15,372 nucleotides of DNA. Source: Candidatus Trichofilum aggregatum (GTDB lineage Bacteria; Chloroflexota; Anaerolineae; Promineifilales; Promineifilaceae). Positions 1-7,522 of the stretch are shown here, piece by piece. Under the pieces are notes generated by a model. The model was given only the letters and a program-made list of their open reading frames with translations, ran no database searches and had not been told where the DNA came from. Where the stretch lies: contig JADJUV010000137.1 in the NCBI GenBank assembly GCA_016716885.1, positions 1 through 15,372 on the forward strand. Direction: 5' to 3'. Within the stretch, counting starts at the first letter, position 1. Each line of letters starts with the position of its first letter. A program made the position numbers and the translations under genes.

Positions 1-1
1 T

Positions 2-592
2 CAGGCCAATAGCCAGACCGTGGCCGAGGCGGTACAGACCCATGGGGCTGAGGCGGTACAAACAGCCGCCGAAACCCTGGCCGACCGACTAGTCGCCTAT
101 CGGGCCGAAGGCCACAGTGAAGCCGATATTCTCGCCCACTTCCAACAGGGCGAAGCGTTGGCTGACCTGGATGTGCCCCTGACCTCAGCCCAACAAACGG
201 CGCTGGCTGACCTGGTGTTGATGCCACGACGGGGATTAGGGCGCGAGGAATTGATGCAAGCAATGGCCGAGATAGGGCGCGGCCGCGATAGTGACCTGGC
301 GCGTCATTTGGGCATTCCCAGTGGCTTTGCCTCATACACGGGTCTGGTGCGTGAGCTTATGGGGCAGGTGCAGGCCCTCGAATTAAGTCAAAGTGATCTG
401 CACGAGATTGTGGCCCAAGTGGAAGCCGGGCAGAGCCTCGTCGCCCAGACCGATTTACTGGCGCGTGGCCTGGAACCCGGTGACGTGAACCCGTTCCTGC
501 GTAACCTTTCGGCCTTGCCCCCGAAGCTCCTTGTACCACAAACAACGCGTGCCCTGCGGCCGCGTCGCGCCAGTGGAGAAAACAACGAATGA
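2..592 (+). CDS. 3' end of an unknown protein, truncated by the window edge
   Basis: The frame is open from position 2 with no stop. The GTG at 20 is only an internal candidate start without a Shine-Dalgarno sequence, so I read this as the C-terminal ~196 residues of a longer protein. It is Ala/Gln/Leu-rich and strongly helical (AEAVQ repeats at the start, then EALADL, QQTALADL). It has no predicted membrane segment and ends in a basic Pro/Arg tail. I do not recognise a family. Its TGA (590-592) overlaps the ATG of the next gene (589-591) as ATGA, which indicates translational coupling and membership of the same operon. The downstream secretion genes suggest a conjugation-related role, but nothing in the sequence itself shows it. 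Confidence 0.6.
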   Translation, partial: QANSQTVAEAVQTHGAEAVQTAAETLADRLVAYRAEGHSEADILAHFQQGEALADLDVPLTSAQQTALADLVLMPRRGLGREELMQAMAEIGRGRDSDLARHLGIPSGFASYTGLVRELMGQVQALELSQSDLHEIVAQVEAGQSLVAQTDLLARGLEPGDVNPFLRNLSALPPKLLVPQTTRALRPRRASGENNE

Positions 593-2055
593 GAAAACGT
601 CTGCAAACCCTTTTAGTTGGTTTTATCGTCCTGCCTATTCTCTGGCTGGCATCGAGTAACAACAGTCAGGCCCAGGCCAACCCGACCCCCATTGTCGTCT
701 CTCTGACGCCTGGGGGAGAGCCGACGGTGACGCCTACCCTGGCATCGGGGACACCGGGTTTGTTACCTGACCGCTTTGAGCCGAATGACACGAGTGCGGC
801 CGCGACGCTGCTCCTGACTACCCAAAACGAAACGGGTCTGACCCTTATTGGTGCGGACATCGACCAGTTCCAGGTATACCTCAAAGCGGGTCAGATAGTC
901 CAGGCGACGACCACCGTTTACGGTGGTCTGGATACGCGGTTGAGCCTGTACCAGGGCGAGACACTGGTCGCTCAGAACGATGACCAGAGTGCGACCCATG
1001 TCGGTTCACAGGTCGTGTATGCGGCCGCGAGCGACGGCTGGCTGCGCCTGGTGGTGGAAAAGATGACGGCTTACGACGGCGTGTATGATCTGGCGACGGT
1101 GCTCGTTGCTCCAACCCTGACACCGACTCTCATGCCAAGCTTGACCCCTAGCCCGACACCGTCACCCAGTGCCACGCCGTCACCGACCCCATCACCCACG
1201 CCCCTGGTTCCGGCTGATCCTGCCGAACCCAATGACCATGTGGCCCTGGCCTGGCCAGTGACACCAGGGGTGCAGGCCGATTTCAGCCTGGCGCCGGGCG
1301 ACGTAGATTGGTTCACCTTCATCGCTAAAGCGGGCACGACTTATACCTGCGAGACGATTACCAACCAGGTAGATACGGTGCTGACGGTTCAGGGGAGTAA
1401 TGGAGTCATTGTCAGCAACGATGACCGGGCCAGCGGTCGCCTTGATTCCTTCGCCCGCTGGACGAATGCCAGCGAACAAACCGTCGTCATCGAAGTCACG
1501 GCACGGGGTGGGGGGTATGGGCTGTACCAACTACTGTGCCAGATAGCAATGGGCCAGCCAGTCTCCGCGGGGGCAAGTGGGAGTGGTTCGTCACAACCGC
1601 AACCAACGCCCATCCCGGGTTTGACGCTTACGCCTACCAATACGCTGACAGCGACAACTGGCGTAACGACCACCTATCCGGTTACTTTGTCCGTGCGTTA
1701 TACAGGTGAGGCAAACGTAGCCACCCCCACACCGGTTACGCCCATTCGTCTGCTCATCTATTACGACGCCAACAATGACCGGCAGCCGGGCGTCGGCGAA
1801 GGCATTGCCAATGTCTTGGTCCTGGCGACGGATAAGCTGGGTCAGGTGGTAATGACAATTTTTACCAACCCCGAAGGGGAAGTCATCTTCAATGTAACGG
1901 GAACAACCGTCACCCGGCTGGTTGTGCCCTTTGTGCCCGGTTGGAGTACCCAGATACGTCAGGGGCAAGCCAATGAACTCACCCTCGGCCTACCCGCCGT
2001 ACGCCTGCCCGTTTTTTTGCCGGTGCAGAACCGAGTGGCGGAAGAGGGCGGTTAG
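589..2055 (+). CDS. Secreted protein with two PPC-like beta domains and Thr/Pro-rich linkers
   Basis: The 488-aa product has an N-terminal export signal: basic MRKR, a hydrophobic stretch at about residues 8-21, and a likely cleavage near AQA at 28-30. Two domains resemble pre-peptidase C-terminal (PPC, PF04151) modules. They lie at about residues 62-165 (DRFEPNDTSAAA..., DIDQFQVYLKAG, NDD) and 212-318 (ADPAEPNDHVA..., DVDWFTFIAKAG, NDD). Both show the family's EPND, D-D-F/W-F and NDD signatures. A Thr/Pro/Ser linker (about 172-205) joins them and a second one follows. The C-terminal part (about 385-475) contains YYDANNDRQPGVGEGI, resembling SdrD-B/Cna-like beta modules. PPC domains are found in secreted and surface proteins, so an extracellular structural or adhesive role in the conjugation apparatus is my inference. 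No protease catalytic domain is present. It is coupled to the upstream gene by a 4-bp overlap. Confidence 0.85.
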   Translation: MRKRLQTLLVGFIVLPILWLASSNNSQAQANPTPIVVSLTPGGEPTVTPTLASGTPGLLPDRFEPNDTSAAATLLLTTQNETGLTLIGADIDQFQVYLKAGQIVQATTTVYGGLDTRLSLYQGETLVAQNDDQSATHVGSQVVYAAASDGWLRLVVEKMTAYDGVYDLATVLVAPTLTPTLMPSLTPSPTPSPSATPSPTPSPTPLVPADPAEPNDHVALAWPVTPGVQADFSLAPGDVDWFTFIAKAGTTYTCETITNQVDTVLTVQGSNGVIVSNDDRASGRLDSFARWTNASEQTVVIEVTARGGGYGLYQLLCQIAMGQPVSAGASGSGSSQPQPTPIPGLTLTPTNTLTATTGVTTTYPVTLSVRYTGEANVATPTPVTPIRLLIYYDANNDRQPGVGEGIANVLVLATDKLGQVVMTIFTNPEGEVIFNVTGTTVTRLVVPFVPGWSTQIRQGQANELTLGLPAVRLPVFLPVQNRVAEEGG

Positions 2056-2175
2056 CTGTTGGCCGCTGGCTGTTGGCCGCTGGCTGTTGGCTGAAATGCT
2101 GACAAGCTGACTGGCTGAAATGCTGACTGGCTCACAACAAACAACCGCAAATCGTCAATCGTCAATCGTCAATTC
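2054..2175. repeat. Intergenic short tandem repeats
   Basis: Three small repeat families lie side by side. A 14-bp unit (GGCTGTTGGCCGCT type) is repeated about 2.5 times over 2054-2092. A 15-bp unit (GGCTGAAATGCTGAC) occurs twice around 2089-2127. A heptamer (AATCGTC) is repeated three times and more over about 2149-2172, ending just before the Shine-Dalgarno region of the next gene. Heptamer arrays recur at 5041-5130 and 7703-7748, so this is a habit of the genome rather than a single event. Confidence 0.8.
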
Positions 2176-2190
2176 TCCGAGGATGGTCTT

Positions 2191-3096
2191 ATGAATCTCC
2201 GTAACTTAACCAACTGGTGGCAAACCCCACGACCGGGTGTCGCGCATGGACATGACTTATCGGCCGCGGCCGCGACGCCTGATTCGCCGCTGGCCCGCAT
2301 TCCGGTGGAATACCAGGAGATGTTCCGTCAGGTCATCCTACAAGAGATGACCGACAGCAAAACCGATCATACGGATAAAGACATGCTCGGCTACCTGCGT
2401 ACCCGGCGCGAAGCGTTCCAACAGGGGCAGTATGTGGATCCGAACGGTCGGCTGGGGCAGCTTTCTCTTTCGCGTCAGGAACTCCATGCCCAAGGTATTA
2501 CGCGGCCGCAGACCGGCCCGTCAGCCAGTGACCAGGCGCGGGAGAAGCGTACCCTCATGTTCAAATTGGGGGGTCTGGCCCTGTTAGCGGTGGTTTTTTG
2601 GGCGCTGGTCTCACGCGGCCGCGCCGGGCAGGAAGAAGCCCTGACGCTGACTCCTGAACCTACCGCTCTGGCCGGTGACGTGACCCCTACGCCGGAGATT
2701 CTTACCGTTACCGGCGCCGATGACGCGTTACAGACGATTGGTGGGCTGGGGGGTGCGTTGACCATTGGCCGACCCGCTGCGCTGGAATTGCATTACCGCT
2801 CCAGTGAAGAGGTGGTGGCGCTGCCCATTGACCCGGCTCAAACCACACCCAAAGGGGAGTTGCGCTTCAACGAAACGGTCATGCTTTCGGATAGGCCGGT
2901 GGCGGTCTGGCTGGCCGGTGCGGTGGTGAACTATGCCATCGGTATCCCTGATAGCCTGGCCCGCAATCTGCAACCGGGGGACCGCCTCAGCCTGCATACC
3001 AATACCGGGGCCACGCTGCCCTTTATCGTGTCCAGCACCACAGTTCACGCCCATCACGAGGCCAGTACCTCCTCTCGCAAAACCGCCTGGGATTGA
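2191..3096 (+). CDS. Single-pass membrane protein with extracellular beta domain (possible 5' part of a frameshifted gene)
   Basis: The ATG at 2191 follows a CCGAGGATGG region (about 2177-2186) that can serve as ribosome binding site. The product has a cytoplasmic N-terminus of about 125 residues with a helical section, one hydrophobic membrane segment (about residues 127-142, LGGLALLAVVFWALV), a Thr/Pro-rich stalk, and a beta-rich domain from about 180. In the last third, VVNYAIGIPDSLARNLQPGDRLSL loosely recalls the sortase fold, but no catalytic Cys or His motif is visible, so I do not call it a sortase. The final ~12 residues (STSSRKTAWD) look out of frame. The -1 frame reads on smoothly (QYLLSQNRLGLTLFSLPAP) into the next ORF, so the two may be one ~558-residue protein split by a -1 frameshift near 3060-3066. 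Confidence 0.7.
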   Translation: MNLRNLTNWWQTPRPGVAHGHDLSAAAATPDSPLARIPVEYQEMFRQVILQEMTDSKTDHTDKDMLGYLRTRREAFQQGQYVDPNGRLGQLSLSRQELHAQGITRPQTGPSASDQAREKRTLMFKLGGLALLAVVFWALVSRGRAGQEEALTLTPEPTALAGDVTPTPEILTVTGADDALQTIGGLGGALTIGRPAALELHYRSSEEVVALPIDPAQTTPKGELRFNETVMLSDRPVAVWLAGAVVNYAIGIPDSLARNLQPGDRLSLHTNTGATLPFIVSSTTVHAHHEASTSSRKTAWD

Positions 3097-3866
3097 CGCT
3101 TTTCTCGTTGCCTGCCCCGGCTGAAGACCAGGTAACGGTTGTCTGGGCTGATTATGCGGCCCAACTGGCCACGGCGTCCTCGGCCAACGTGGTCAGGGTG
3201 GGGCAGCCCTTTGCCTTGTCAGGTATGGAGGTCCAGATAGAGGGGTGGCGGTACGACCAGGTTGATGAGCAAACATTTCTCATAGTCATTAGCGAAACCA
3301 TCACCCTAACGACACCATCAGCCAGTCGGCCTGACCTGCTTCTCTCACTATCCACGCCCGGTGACCAGACTCCGGCACGAACCCAGGTGATTACCAGCAC
3401 CGGGCGCACGAACCTGACAACAACCTTCACCGTTGACCAACGTTTTGCCGGTCAACCGCTCACGCTTGAGTTACGGATTCTTCCCGGCGGCGGCTATCAG
3501 GCCGTCACGTTGGGTGAATTACCCCTACCCCAGACAGTGTTACAGGTCGGTGACGTGTTAACCGCCACCTGGGACTCGGCGCTGGGGGTGGGGGTGGTAC
3601 AGGCCACGGTAACCAATACCGGTATCGGCACTGTCATGCTCTCACCTGACTTCCTTCAGATGAGAGAGCAGAGCCAGGGAGGCACATATCGTCTGATTCC
3701 CTTGCAGGTCGAACCTTACCTGCCCCTTATGGTATCTCCGGCGGAAACGGTACAGGTAACAGCAACCTTTACGCCCGCCCAAGCGCGTGTTGTTTTGGTG
3801 GTAGGGATAGGAGAGTGGGAGATAACCGGGTTTCCGGTTGGACTAGGCCTGGCTCCGCCTGATTAG
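3093..3866 (+). CDS. Secreted beta-rich domain ORF, probable continuation of the upstream gene
   Basis: The only start is TTG at 3093, which overlaps the upstream TGA as TTGA. There is no signal peptide and no good ribosome binding site. The same frame is open upstream to about 3063 and encodes plausible protein (QYLLSQNRLG). This supports either a -1 frameshift with the previous ORF or tight translational coupling. The 257 residues are dominated by alternating hydrophobic/Thr-Val strands (EVQIEGWRYDQVDEQTFLIVISETITL, VVQATVTNTGIGTVMLSPDF), as in immunoglobulin-like or DUF4352-like extracellular domains. No catalytic motif is evident. It ends 82 bp before the pilin-like gene, with a strong hairpin between. 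Function unknown; membership of the secretion machinery is inferred from position. Confidence 0.6.
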   Translation: MTLFSLPAPAEDQVTVVWADYAAQLATASSANVVRVGQPFALSGMEVQIEGWRYDQVDEQTFLIVISETITLTTPSASRPDLLLSLSTPGDQTPARTQVITSTGRTNLTTTFTVDQRFAGQPLTLELRILPGGGYQAVTLGELPLPQTVLQVGDVLTATWDSALGVGVVQATVTNTGIGTVMLSPDFLQMREQSQGGTYRLIPLQVEPYLPLMVSPAETVQVTATFTPAQARVVLVVGIGEWEITGFPVGLGLAPPD

Positions 3867-3878
3867 TCCGGAAAAAAT

Positions 3879-3921
3879 GCTGACCGATGGGAAAAGTGTG
3901 GCGCACCCCCCATCGGCCAGC
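3879..3921 (+). promoter_or_regulatory. Strong intergenic hairpin before the pilin-like gene
   Basis: A 13-position stem (GCTGACCGATGGG at 3879-3891 against CCCATCGGCCAGC at 3909-3921) has one A-C mismatch and a 17-nt loop. It is followed by CCTTAAAAATAAGGAGA rather than a U-tract, so it is not a standard terminator. It sits 10 nt before the Shine-Dalgarno sequence (AAGGAG, 3932-3937). It may be an mRNA processing or stabilising structure that lets the downstream gene accumulate at a different level, which would suit an abundant pilin. Confidence 0.6.
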
Positions 3922-3947
3922 CCTTAAAAATAAGGAGATATTAGTTT

Positions 3948-4352
3948 ATGCATTACCTTAACAATGTGCAACTCGCTGTTGCTCAGCTGCATGGGCACCG
4001 TTTCAAGCCGTCTCAGAAACGTCTCATGCCTGTCCTGGTGATGGGTCTTCTGACCCTCATCATGTCAGCTTGTGCTCCGGGTGAAGCACCACCCCAAGCT
4101 ATCTGTGACACGTTCAGCCGCGCGCTGTACACCGCGCAGATTGCTGGTGGGGGCATGGTGTTACTCGGTCTGGCTATCCTGGGTCTGCGTAAAAACCTGA
4201 CCGCTATCCTGCCGTCCCAAGCGGTGCAGATAGGCACGGTAGCCGCATCGATCTTCCTGGGGCTGATCTTGCTGGCCTTCAGCAGCGACATCGGCAACCA
4301 GATTCTGACCGGCTTCGGTATTGAGTCGCTCTATACCCTCTGTGGTCTGTAA
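3948..4352 (+). CDS. VirB2/TrbC-like pilin candidate (small three-segment membrane protein)
   Basis: The ATG at 3948 has AAGGAG 10 nt upstream. The 134-aa product has a long basic N-terminus, a hydrophobic signal segment at about residues 28-42 (PVLVMGLLTLIMSAC, with a lipobox-like LIMSAC), a short loop, and two further hydrophobic segments (about 66-81 and 97-115) joined by a turn with basic residues (LRKNLT). A signal followed by two membrane helices is the layout of VirB2/TrbC-family conjugative pilins, and the gene lies just upstream of VirB3-like and VirB4-like genes, where such pilins usually sit. Sequence similarity within this family is too weak to prove it by eye. The LIMSAC motif raises the alternative of a small lipoprotein. 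Confidence 0.55.
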   Translation: MHYLNNVQLAVAQLHGHRFKPSQKRLMPVLVMGLLTLIMSACAPGEAPPQAICDTFSRALYTAQIAGGGMVLLGLAILGLRKNLTAILPSQAVQIGTVAASIFLGLILLAFSSDIGNQILTGFGIESLYTLCGL

Positions 4353-4383
4353 TCGGTAGTCGTTGTTTTCGTTAACCCATAAG

Positions 4384-4424
4384 CAGTGTTCGGTGGTAGG
4401 TTGATAACCTGCCACCGGGCACTG
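4384..4424 (+). promoter_or_regulatory. Long hairpin downstream of the pilin-like gene
   Basis: CAGTG (4384-4388) and CGGTGGTAGGTT (4391-4402) pair with AACCTGCCACCG (4406-4417) and CACTG (4420-4424). This gives 17 base pairs, one of them G-U, with a symmetric 2x2 internal loop and a 3-nt loop. No U-tract follows, so it is probably a 3'-end stabiliser or factor-dependent terminator for the pilin-like message rather than an intrinsic terminator. Confidence 0.65.
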
Positions 4425-4613
4425 GCGAGAAATCTTTGAACAGTCGGTGAAAACCAGATGGGCGCCATGGCTAGCAGAAACCCACATAAGAAAAATCCGT
4501 GGCTTTCTTGTTCATAGTGCCAATGAGTTCATCGCCCAAAGTTCCTTTGAAGCAGGGCCACCGTTAAAGAGGCGGAGAAAAAATCGGTAGCGGTCTTTAT
4601 CTGTGGCTCCAAT

Positions 4614-4663
4614 GAATCACGTCCCCTAACACCTGGGGACCAAACACTCCTTGGTCGTGAGTC
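4614..4663 (+). promoter_or_regulatory. Compact branched fold with two competing hairpins
   Basis: An outer stem GAATCAC (4614-4620) with GTGAGTC (4657-4663) encloses two hairpins: GTCCCC (4621-4626) with GGGGAC (4635-4640), and GACCAA (4638-4643) with TTGGTC (4651-4656). The two inner hairpins share positions 4638-4640, so they compete or stack with partial opening, a feature of switch-like leaders. It lies 85 bp upstream of the VirB3-like gene. No ligand class is recognised. Confidence 0.4.
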
Positions 4664-4748
4664 ACACCTACAGGGCACACGGTCAGGAAAGAAATCAGAG
4701 ACTTTTTATCTACGGCTAAATCCCGTCTAGGATTTATGAGGTCAAACA

Positions 4749-5042
4749 ATGTTCAGTCTCACCCACTTTAGAACCGAATTCATCCAACAAGGCCAGGCCA
4801 CGATCTTGCGCCGGGTCACGATGACCCAGTTCATGTACATCATCATCGCTTCTGTGGTCGGAGTCGGCCTGTTTAACCTGCCTCTCTGGTCGGCACCCTT
4901 TCTGGCGGTTGTTGGTTATTTGGCTGGTTATACCCATAACGGCGAGATCCTGGCCCGACGAGTCAGAGCCTATCTGCTCACCCGTTTCCGTGAACTGACA
5001 GGACGGCCGCGTATCGTCAACCTGCAAACCAGTTGGAAGTGA
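4749..5042 (+). CDS. VirB3/PrgI-like inner-membrane protein of a type IV secretion system
   Basis: The ATG at 4749 is preceded by GAGG (about 4738-4741). The 97-aa product has an amphipathic N-terminus and two adjacent hydrophobic segments (about residues 29-42, MYIIIASVVGVGLF, and 48-62, SAPFLAVVGYLAGYT) separated by NLPLW, then a basic C-terminal tail. Size, topology and position directly upstream of a VirB4-type ATPase fit the VirB3/PrgI group, which docks VirB4 to the inner membrane and pilus base. The family diverges quickly, so the call rests mainly on layout and synteny. The stop codon is followed at once by a heptamer repeat array. Confidence 0.65.
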   Translation: MFSLTHFRTEFIQQGQATILRRVTMTQFMYIIIASVVGVGLFNLPLWSAPFLAVVGYLAGYTHNGEILARRVRAYLLTRFRELTGRPRIVNLQTSWK

Positions 5043-5130
5043 GTTTCAGGTTTCAAGTTTCAGGTTTCAAGTTTCGAGTTCAGAGTTTCGAGTTTCGAGT
5101 TTCGAGTTCAGAGTTTCGAGTTCAGAGTTT
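5041..5130. repeat. Heptamer-type tandem repeat array (left of VirB4)
   Basis: About a dozen units with a 7-bp period, first GTTTCAG/GTTTCAA, then grading into GAGTTTC/GAGTTCA variants, start at the stop codon of the VirB3-like gene. A 26-bp stretch at 5044-5069 recurs exactly in reverse complement at 7721-7746, on the other side of the VirB4 gene. A GCGGCCGC octamer sits just after the array (5137-5144). Confidence 0.9.
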
Positions 5131-5173
5131 GGCGTTGCGGCCGCGAGGGGAGATGTCGGTGAAGGTGCGAGAC

Positions 5174-5335
5174 ATGAATGAGCATGACTGGGTTAACCAT
5201 TTATATGCAGGCGCAAAAGAAAACCTGGCGAGCTTTTGGCGCCTTCGCTTGAGGTATTCGCTCCGACGAACCACAAAGTGGGTCTTTTTTACACGTATCC
5301 CGAAAGCAACAAGCGCACGGCTTTACGGGAGATAA
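5174..5335 (+). CDS. Possible small basic protein, 53 aa
   Basis: The ATG at 5174 has GAAGG (5161-5165) at a usable distance. An in-frame ATG at 5153 lies too close to its purine tract. The predicted product is basic and aromatic-rich (FWRLRLRYSLRRTTKWVFFTR) with no recognised domain. It lies between the heptamer array and VirB4, ending 51 bp upstream of the VirB4 start. It may be a real small conjugation gene or chance reading of leader sequence. The composition does not decide between these. Confidence 0.25.
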   Translation: MNEHDWVNHLYAGAKENLASFWRLRLRYSLRRTTKWVFFTRIPKATSARLYGR

Positions 5336-5386
5336 AACCATAACGGGCATGACCGATTCGACAAGGCTTCCAATCCTGTAACACCC

Positions 5387-7522
5387 ATGAAAACCTTCAA
5401 ACTTTCTCTTCCTTACTTCTACCAGATGGCCCACCACGACCAGACGGCCATCCTGGAACAACTGGTCTCTCTTTTCGCCGGGCCACTTCAGCATTGTCGT
5501 CTATTCAGTCTCTCGGTTCCGGCTAGCCTCGAACGGCTGGAGCGGGAGCGACGTCGCCTGGCCGTCAGCCGTGAAGACGAGGGGCAGCGTCGGGGACTCA
5601 TGGAAGAAGTCCGGATGATAAACCAGTGGGCCAGCCGCGGTGAGATGCGTCACATCACCCATCATCTGGTGGATTTCGCCGACACCCTTACCCCGGCCGA
5701 CCTCGGCCATTGGCGCATCGAGGCCAGCGAAACGATTCCTCGTCTGCCGGTGCTGGGTGATTACGCTGAACAGGTAGACCAGATGGTGCCGGTGCTACCG
5801 GAAGGGGGCCGCTGGCGGGAAGATCATAGCCGTTATCGCTATGCCATTCTGGCCTCGTACCAACTCACCCGCACCTGGGACTGGCGTCATCCCCTGGCCC
5901 AACTGCTCACGACCGCCGATGGTCCGCTGGTTGTTTGTGTGGACAGCCGGCGCATTCATCCGGAGCGCGTCGCCACCTCGGCTGATTTCTGGGAAGGTAT
6001 GATCTTAAACAACCAGGATCGCAACGCTCATCTGGCCCATGAAGAAGCGCAGTTGGCTTTAAACGCCCGTCTGGAAGCCGTGCATCATGTGCGTGTCCTG
6101 CTCATGGTGTTGGATAAGACCTCAGCTCGCTTGAAAGAACGGGTCGAGAGCCTGCGTAAAACCAGCACCCAGTATATGAAGCTGGACAGGCTGTTAGGTT
6201 TTCAAGCGGCCGCGGCCCAGATGTTCACCCCCACCCCCCGCCCTGAAGGTCTGCCCGCCGGGCATTTCAACACCCTGAGTCGCGGTCCGGCTATCTTTGC
6301 CGGGATGTGGGGCACAGGCAGACAACAGAAGACCGAAGGCTTTTACATGGGGTTGTCGGTAGACGAAACCGCCCCTCATGTCAGTTACCTCGATTGGCAG
6401 GGGAATGACCCATTTCACGGCGTCATCTTAGGCAAAACGGGCAAGGGCAAAACCGTGATGTCTCAAGCCATGGCCTGGCGACTGGCCGAACAGGATGTCC
6501 AGGCCATCTTCCTGGAGCCGCAAGGTCACAGCAAGCGGCTTTACAACCTGGCCTTAGCCCAGGGGCAGAGCGTCTCCTACAACGAAATCTCTTACGAGAA
6601 GACGCGCCTCAACGTCCTGGACGTGGTTCATGCCGACCCAACCAGTCAGTATGACCATGTTATTACCTTGCTTTCCTTATTGCTTGACCCGGTCGGCCAC
6701 CAGGCCCGGCGTTTCACCAACCCCGAAGTGGCGGCTATTCGTCAGGCGCTGTCATTGACCTACGCCGGCTATGACTGGGAAAAAGAGCTTTTGCTGGACA
6801 GCCAGCTTACGCCAACGCTGGACATCTTCTGTCACAAACTGTGGCAGGTGGCCGATGAGACAAGTGCTGTCCGGGGCAGTAAGCAGATGTCTTACGCGGC
6901 CGCGAACCTGGCTGAGGAAATCGAGAGCCTGTATGTGGCCGGAGATTATGCGGGCGTGTTTAACCTCCCCACGAACATTGACCTTGCGCTGAAGGAGAAC
7001 ATCGTCCTCTTCAACTTCAAAGATGTGCCCGAACGCCGACGACCGCTGTTCTATTACGCCATTCTGGCGGGGATAAACCGGCAAATCAGGCATTACCCCC
7101 GCAAACGAGCTGTTTTTGTAGACGAGGTGCATTACCTGAACCAGGAAGGGTCGCTGATGTCCTTCCTGGCCCACATGGTCAAAACCGTCCGGACTTTCGG
7201 CGCGGCCATCATCGCCATTGACCAGGACGTGGAAGCGTTTATTGGCGTGGAAGGCGCGATGACCGAGGCGCACCAGGCAGGGGCGTTTATTCTGGCCAAC
7301 ATCGCCTGGTTGCTCTGTTTTGGCAAGACACGAGTGCAGGCCCTGCGCCTGCACCAACTTTTTCCCAACGAGTTCCTGGACGCCCATGTTGATTATGTGG
7401 CTCAGGCTGGCAGTGACGACAAACACGGTAAAGGGCTGGCTGTGATTCTAGATGGCGGCCGCGCCGACATGATCTATTGCCAGCTGCGGCCGCTGGAGCA
7501 ACGGTATTTGTTTGGCAGTTAG
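5387..7522 (+). CDS. virB4: VirB4-family conjugative transfer ATPase
   Basis: The full-length 711-aa product powers pilus assembly and substrate transfer at the inner-membrane base of a type IV secretion system. The N-terminal half (about 1-310) is the membrane-associating, helical CagE/TrbE-type region. The C-terminal half is a RecA/HerA-like ATPase with Walker A GKTGKGKT at residues 349-356, Walker B AVFVDEVHYL with the acidic pair D579-E580, and a following AAIIAIDQDVEAF strand with the sensor-type Q. Length is slightly short of typical VirB4 (about 800) but all ATPase motifs are intact. The ATG at 5387 has only a weak upstream AAGG; the frame is open back to 5336 without a better start. 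It follows a VirB3-like gene, the usual order. Four GCGGCCGC palindromes lie inside the gene. Confidence 0.93.
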   Translation: MKTFKLSLPYFYQMAHHDQTAILEQLVSLFAGPLQHCRLFSLSVPASLERLERERRRLAVSREDEGQRRGLMEEVRMINQWASRGEMRHITHHLVDFADTLTPADLGHWRIEASETIPRLPVLGDYAEQVDQMVPVLPEGGRWREDHSRYRYAILASYQLTRTWDWRHPLAQLLTTADGPLVVCVDSRRIHPERVATSADFWEGMILNNQDRNAHLAHEEAQLALNARLEAVHHVRVLLMVLDKTSARLKERVESLRKTSTQYMKLDRLLGFQAAAAQMFTPTPRPEGLPAGHFNTLSRGPAIFAGMWGTGRQQKTEGFYMGLSVDETAPHVSYLDWQGNDPFHGVILGKTGKGKTVMSQAMAWRLAEQDVQAIFLEPQGHSKRLYNLALAQGQSVSYNEISYEKTRLNVLDVVHADPTSQYDHVITLLSLLLDPVGHQARRFTNPEVAAIRQALSLTYAGYDWEKELLLDSQLTPTLDIFCHKLWQVADETSAVRGSKQMSYAAANLAEEIESLYVAGDYAGVFNLPTNIDLALKENIVLFNFKDVPERRRPLFYYAILAGINRQIRHYPRKRAVFVDEVHYLNQEGSLMSFLAHMVKTVRTFGAAIIAIDQDVEAFIGVEGAMTEAHQAGAFILANIAWLLCFGKTRVQALRLHQLFPNEFLDAHVDYVAQAGSDDKHGKGLAVILDGGRADMIYCQLRPLEQRYLFGS

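Larger units (their letters stand above)
4353..4748 (+). other. Untranslated interval rich in predicted RNA structure
   Basis: No credible ORF lies in these ~400 bp. They contain a long hairpin (4384-4424), a compact branched fold (4614-4663), and three imperfect copies of a segment starting GAAAAATC and containing a TGGCTCCAATGA-like core. The copies start near 4491, 4579 and 4690; the third is the shortest and most degraded. The interval ends just before the VirB3-like gene, so it would be the 5' leader of the VirB3/VirB4 message. I recognise no known riboswitch class. Confidence 0.5.

Noticed and set aside
2800..3090. Sortase domain in the membrane protein
   Set aside because: Only a loose resemblance in strand pattern; the catalytic His, Cys and Arg motifs are not visible.
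5033..5173. Longer start (5033) for the small ORF before VirB4
   Set aside because: That reading translates the heptamer repeats (FRVQSFEFRVSSSEFRVQS), a typical repeat artefact.
6752..7426. 224-aa open frame on the minus strand inside VirB4
   Set aside because: It is the shadow of the VirB4 coding frame, which carries intact Walker motifs; the minus product has no recognisable features.
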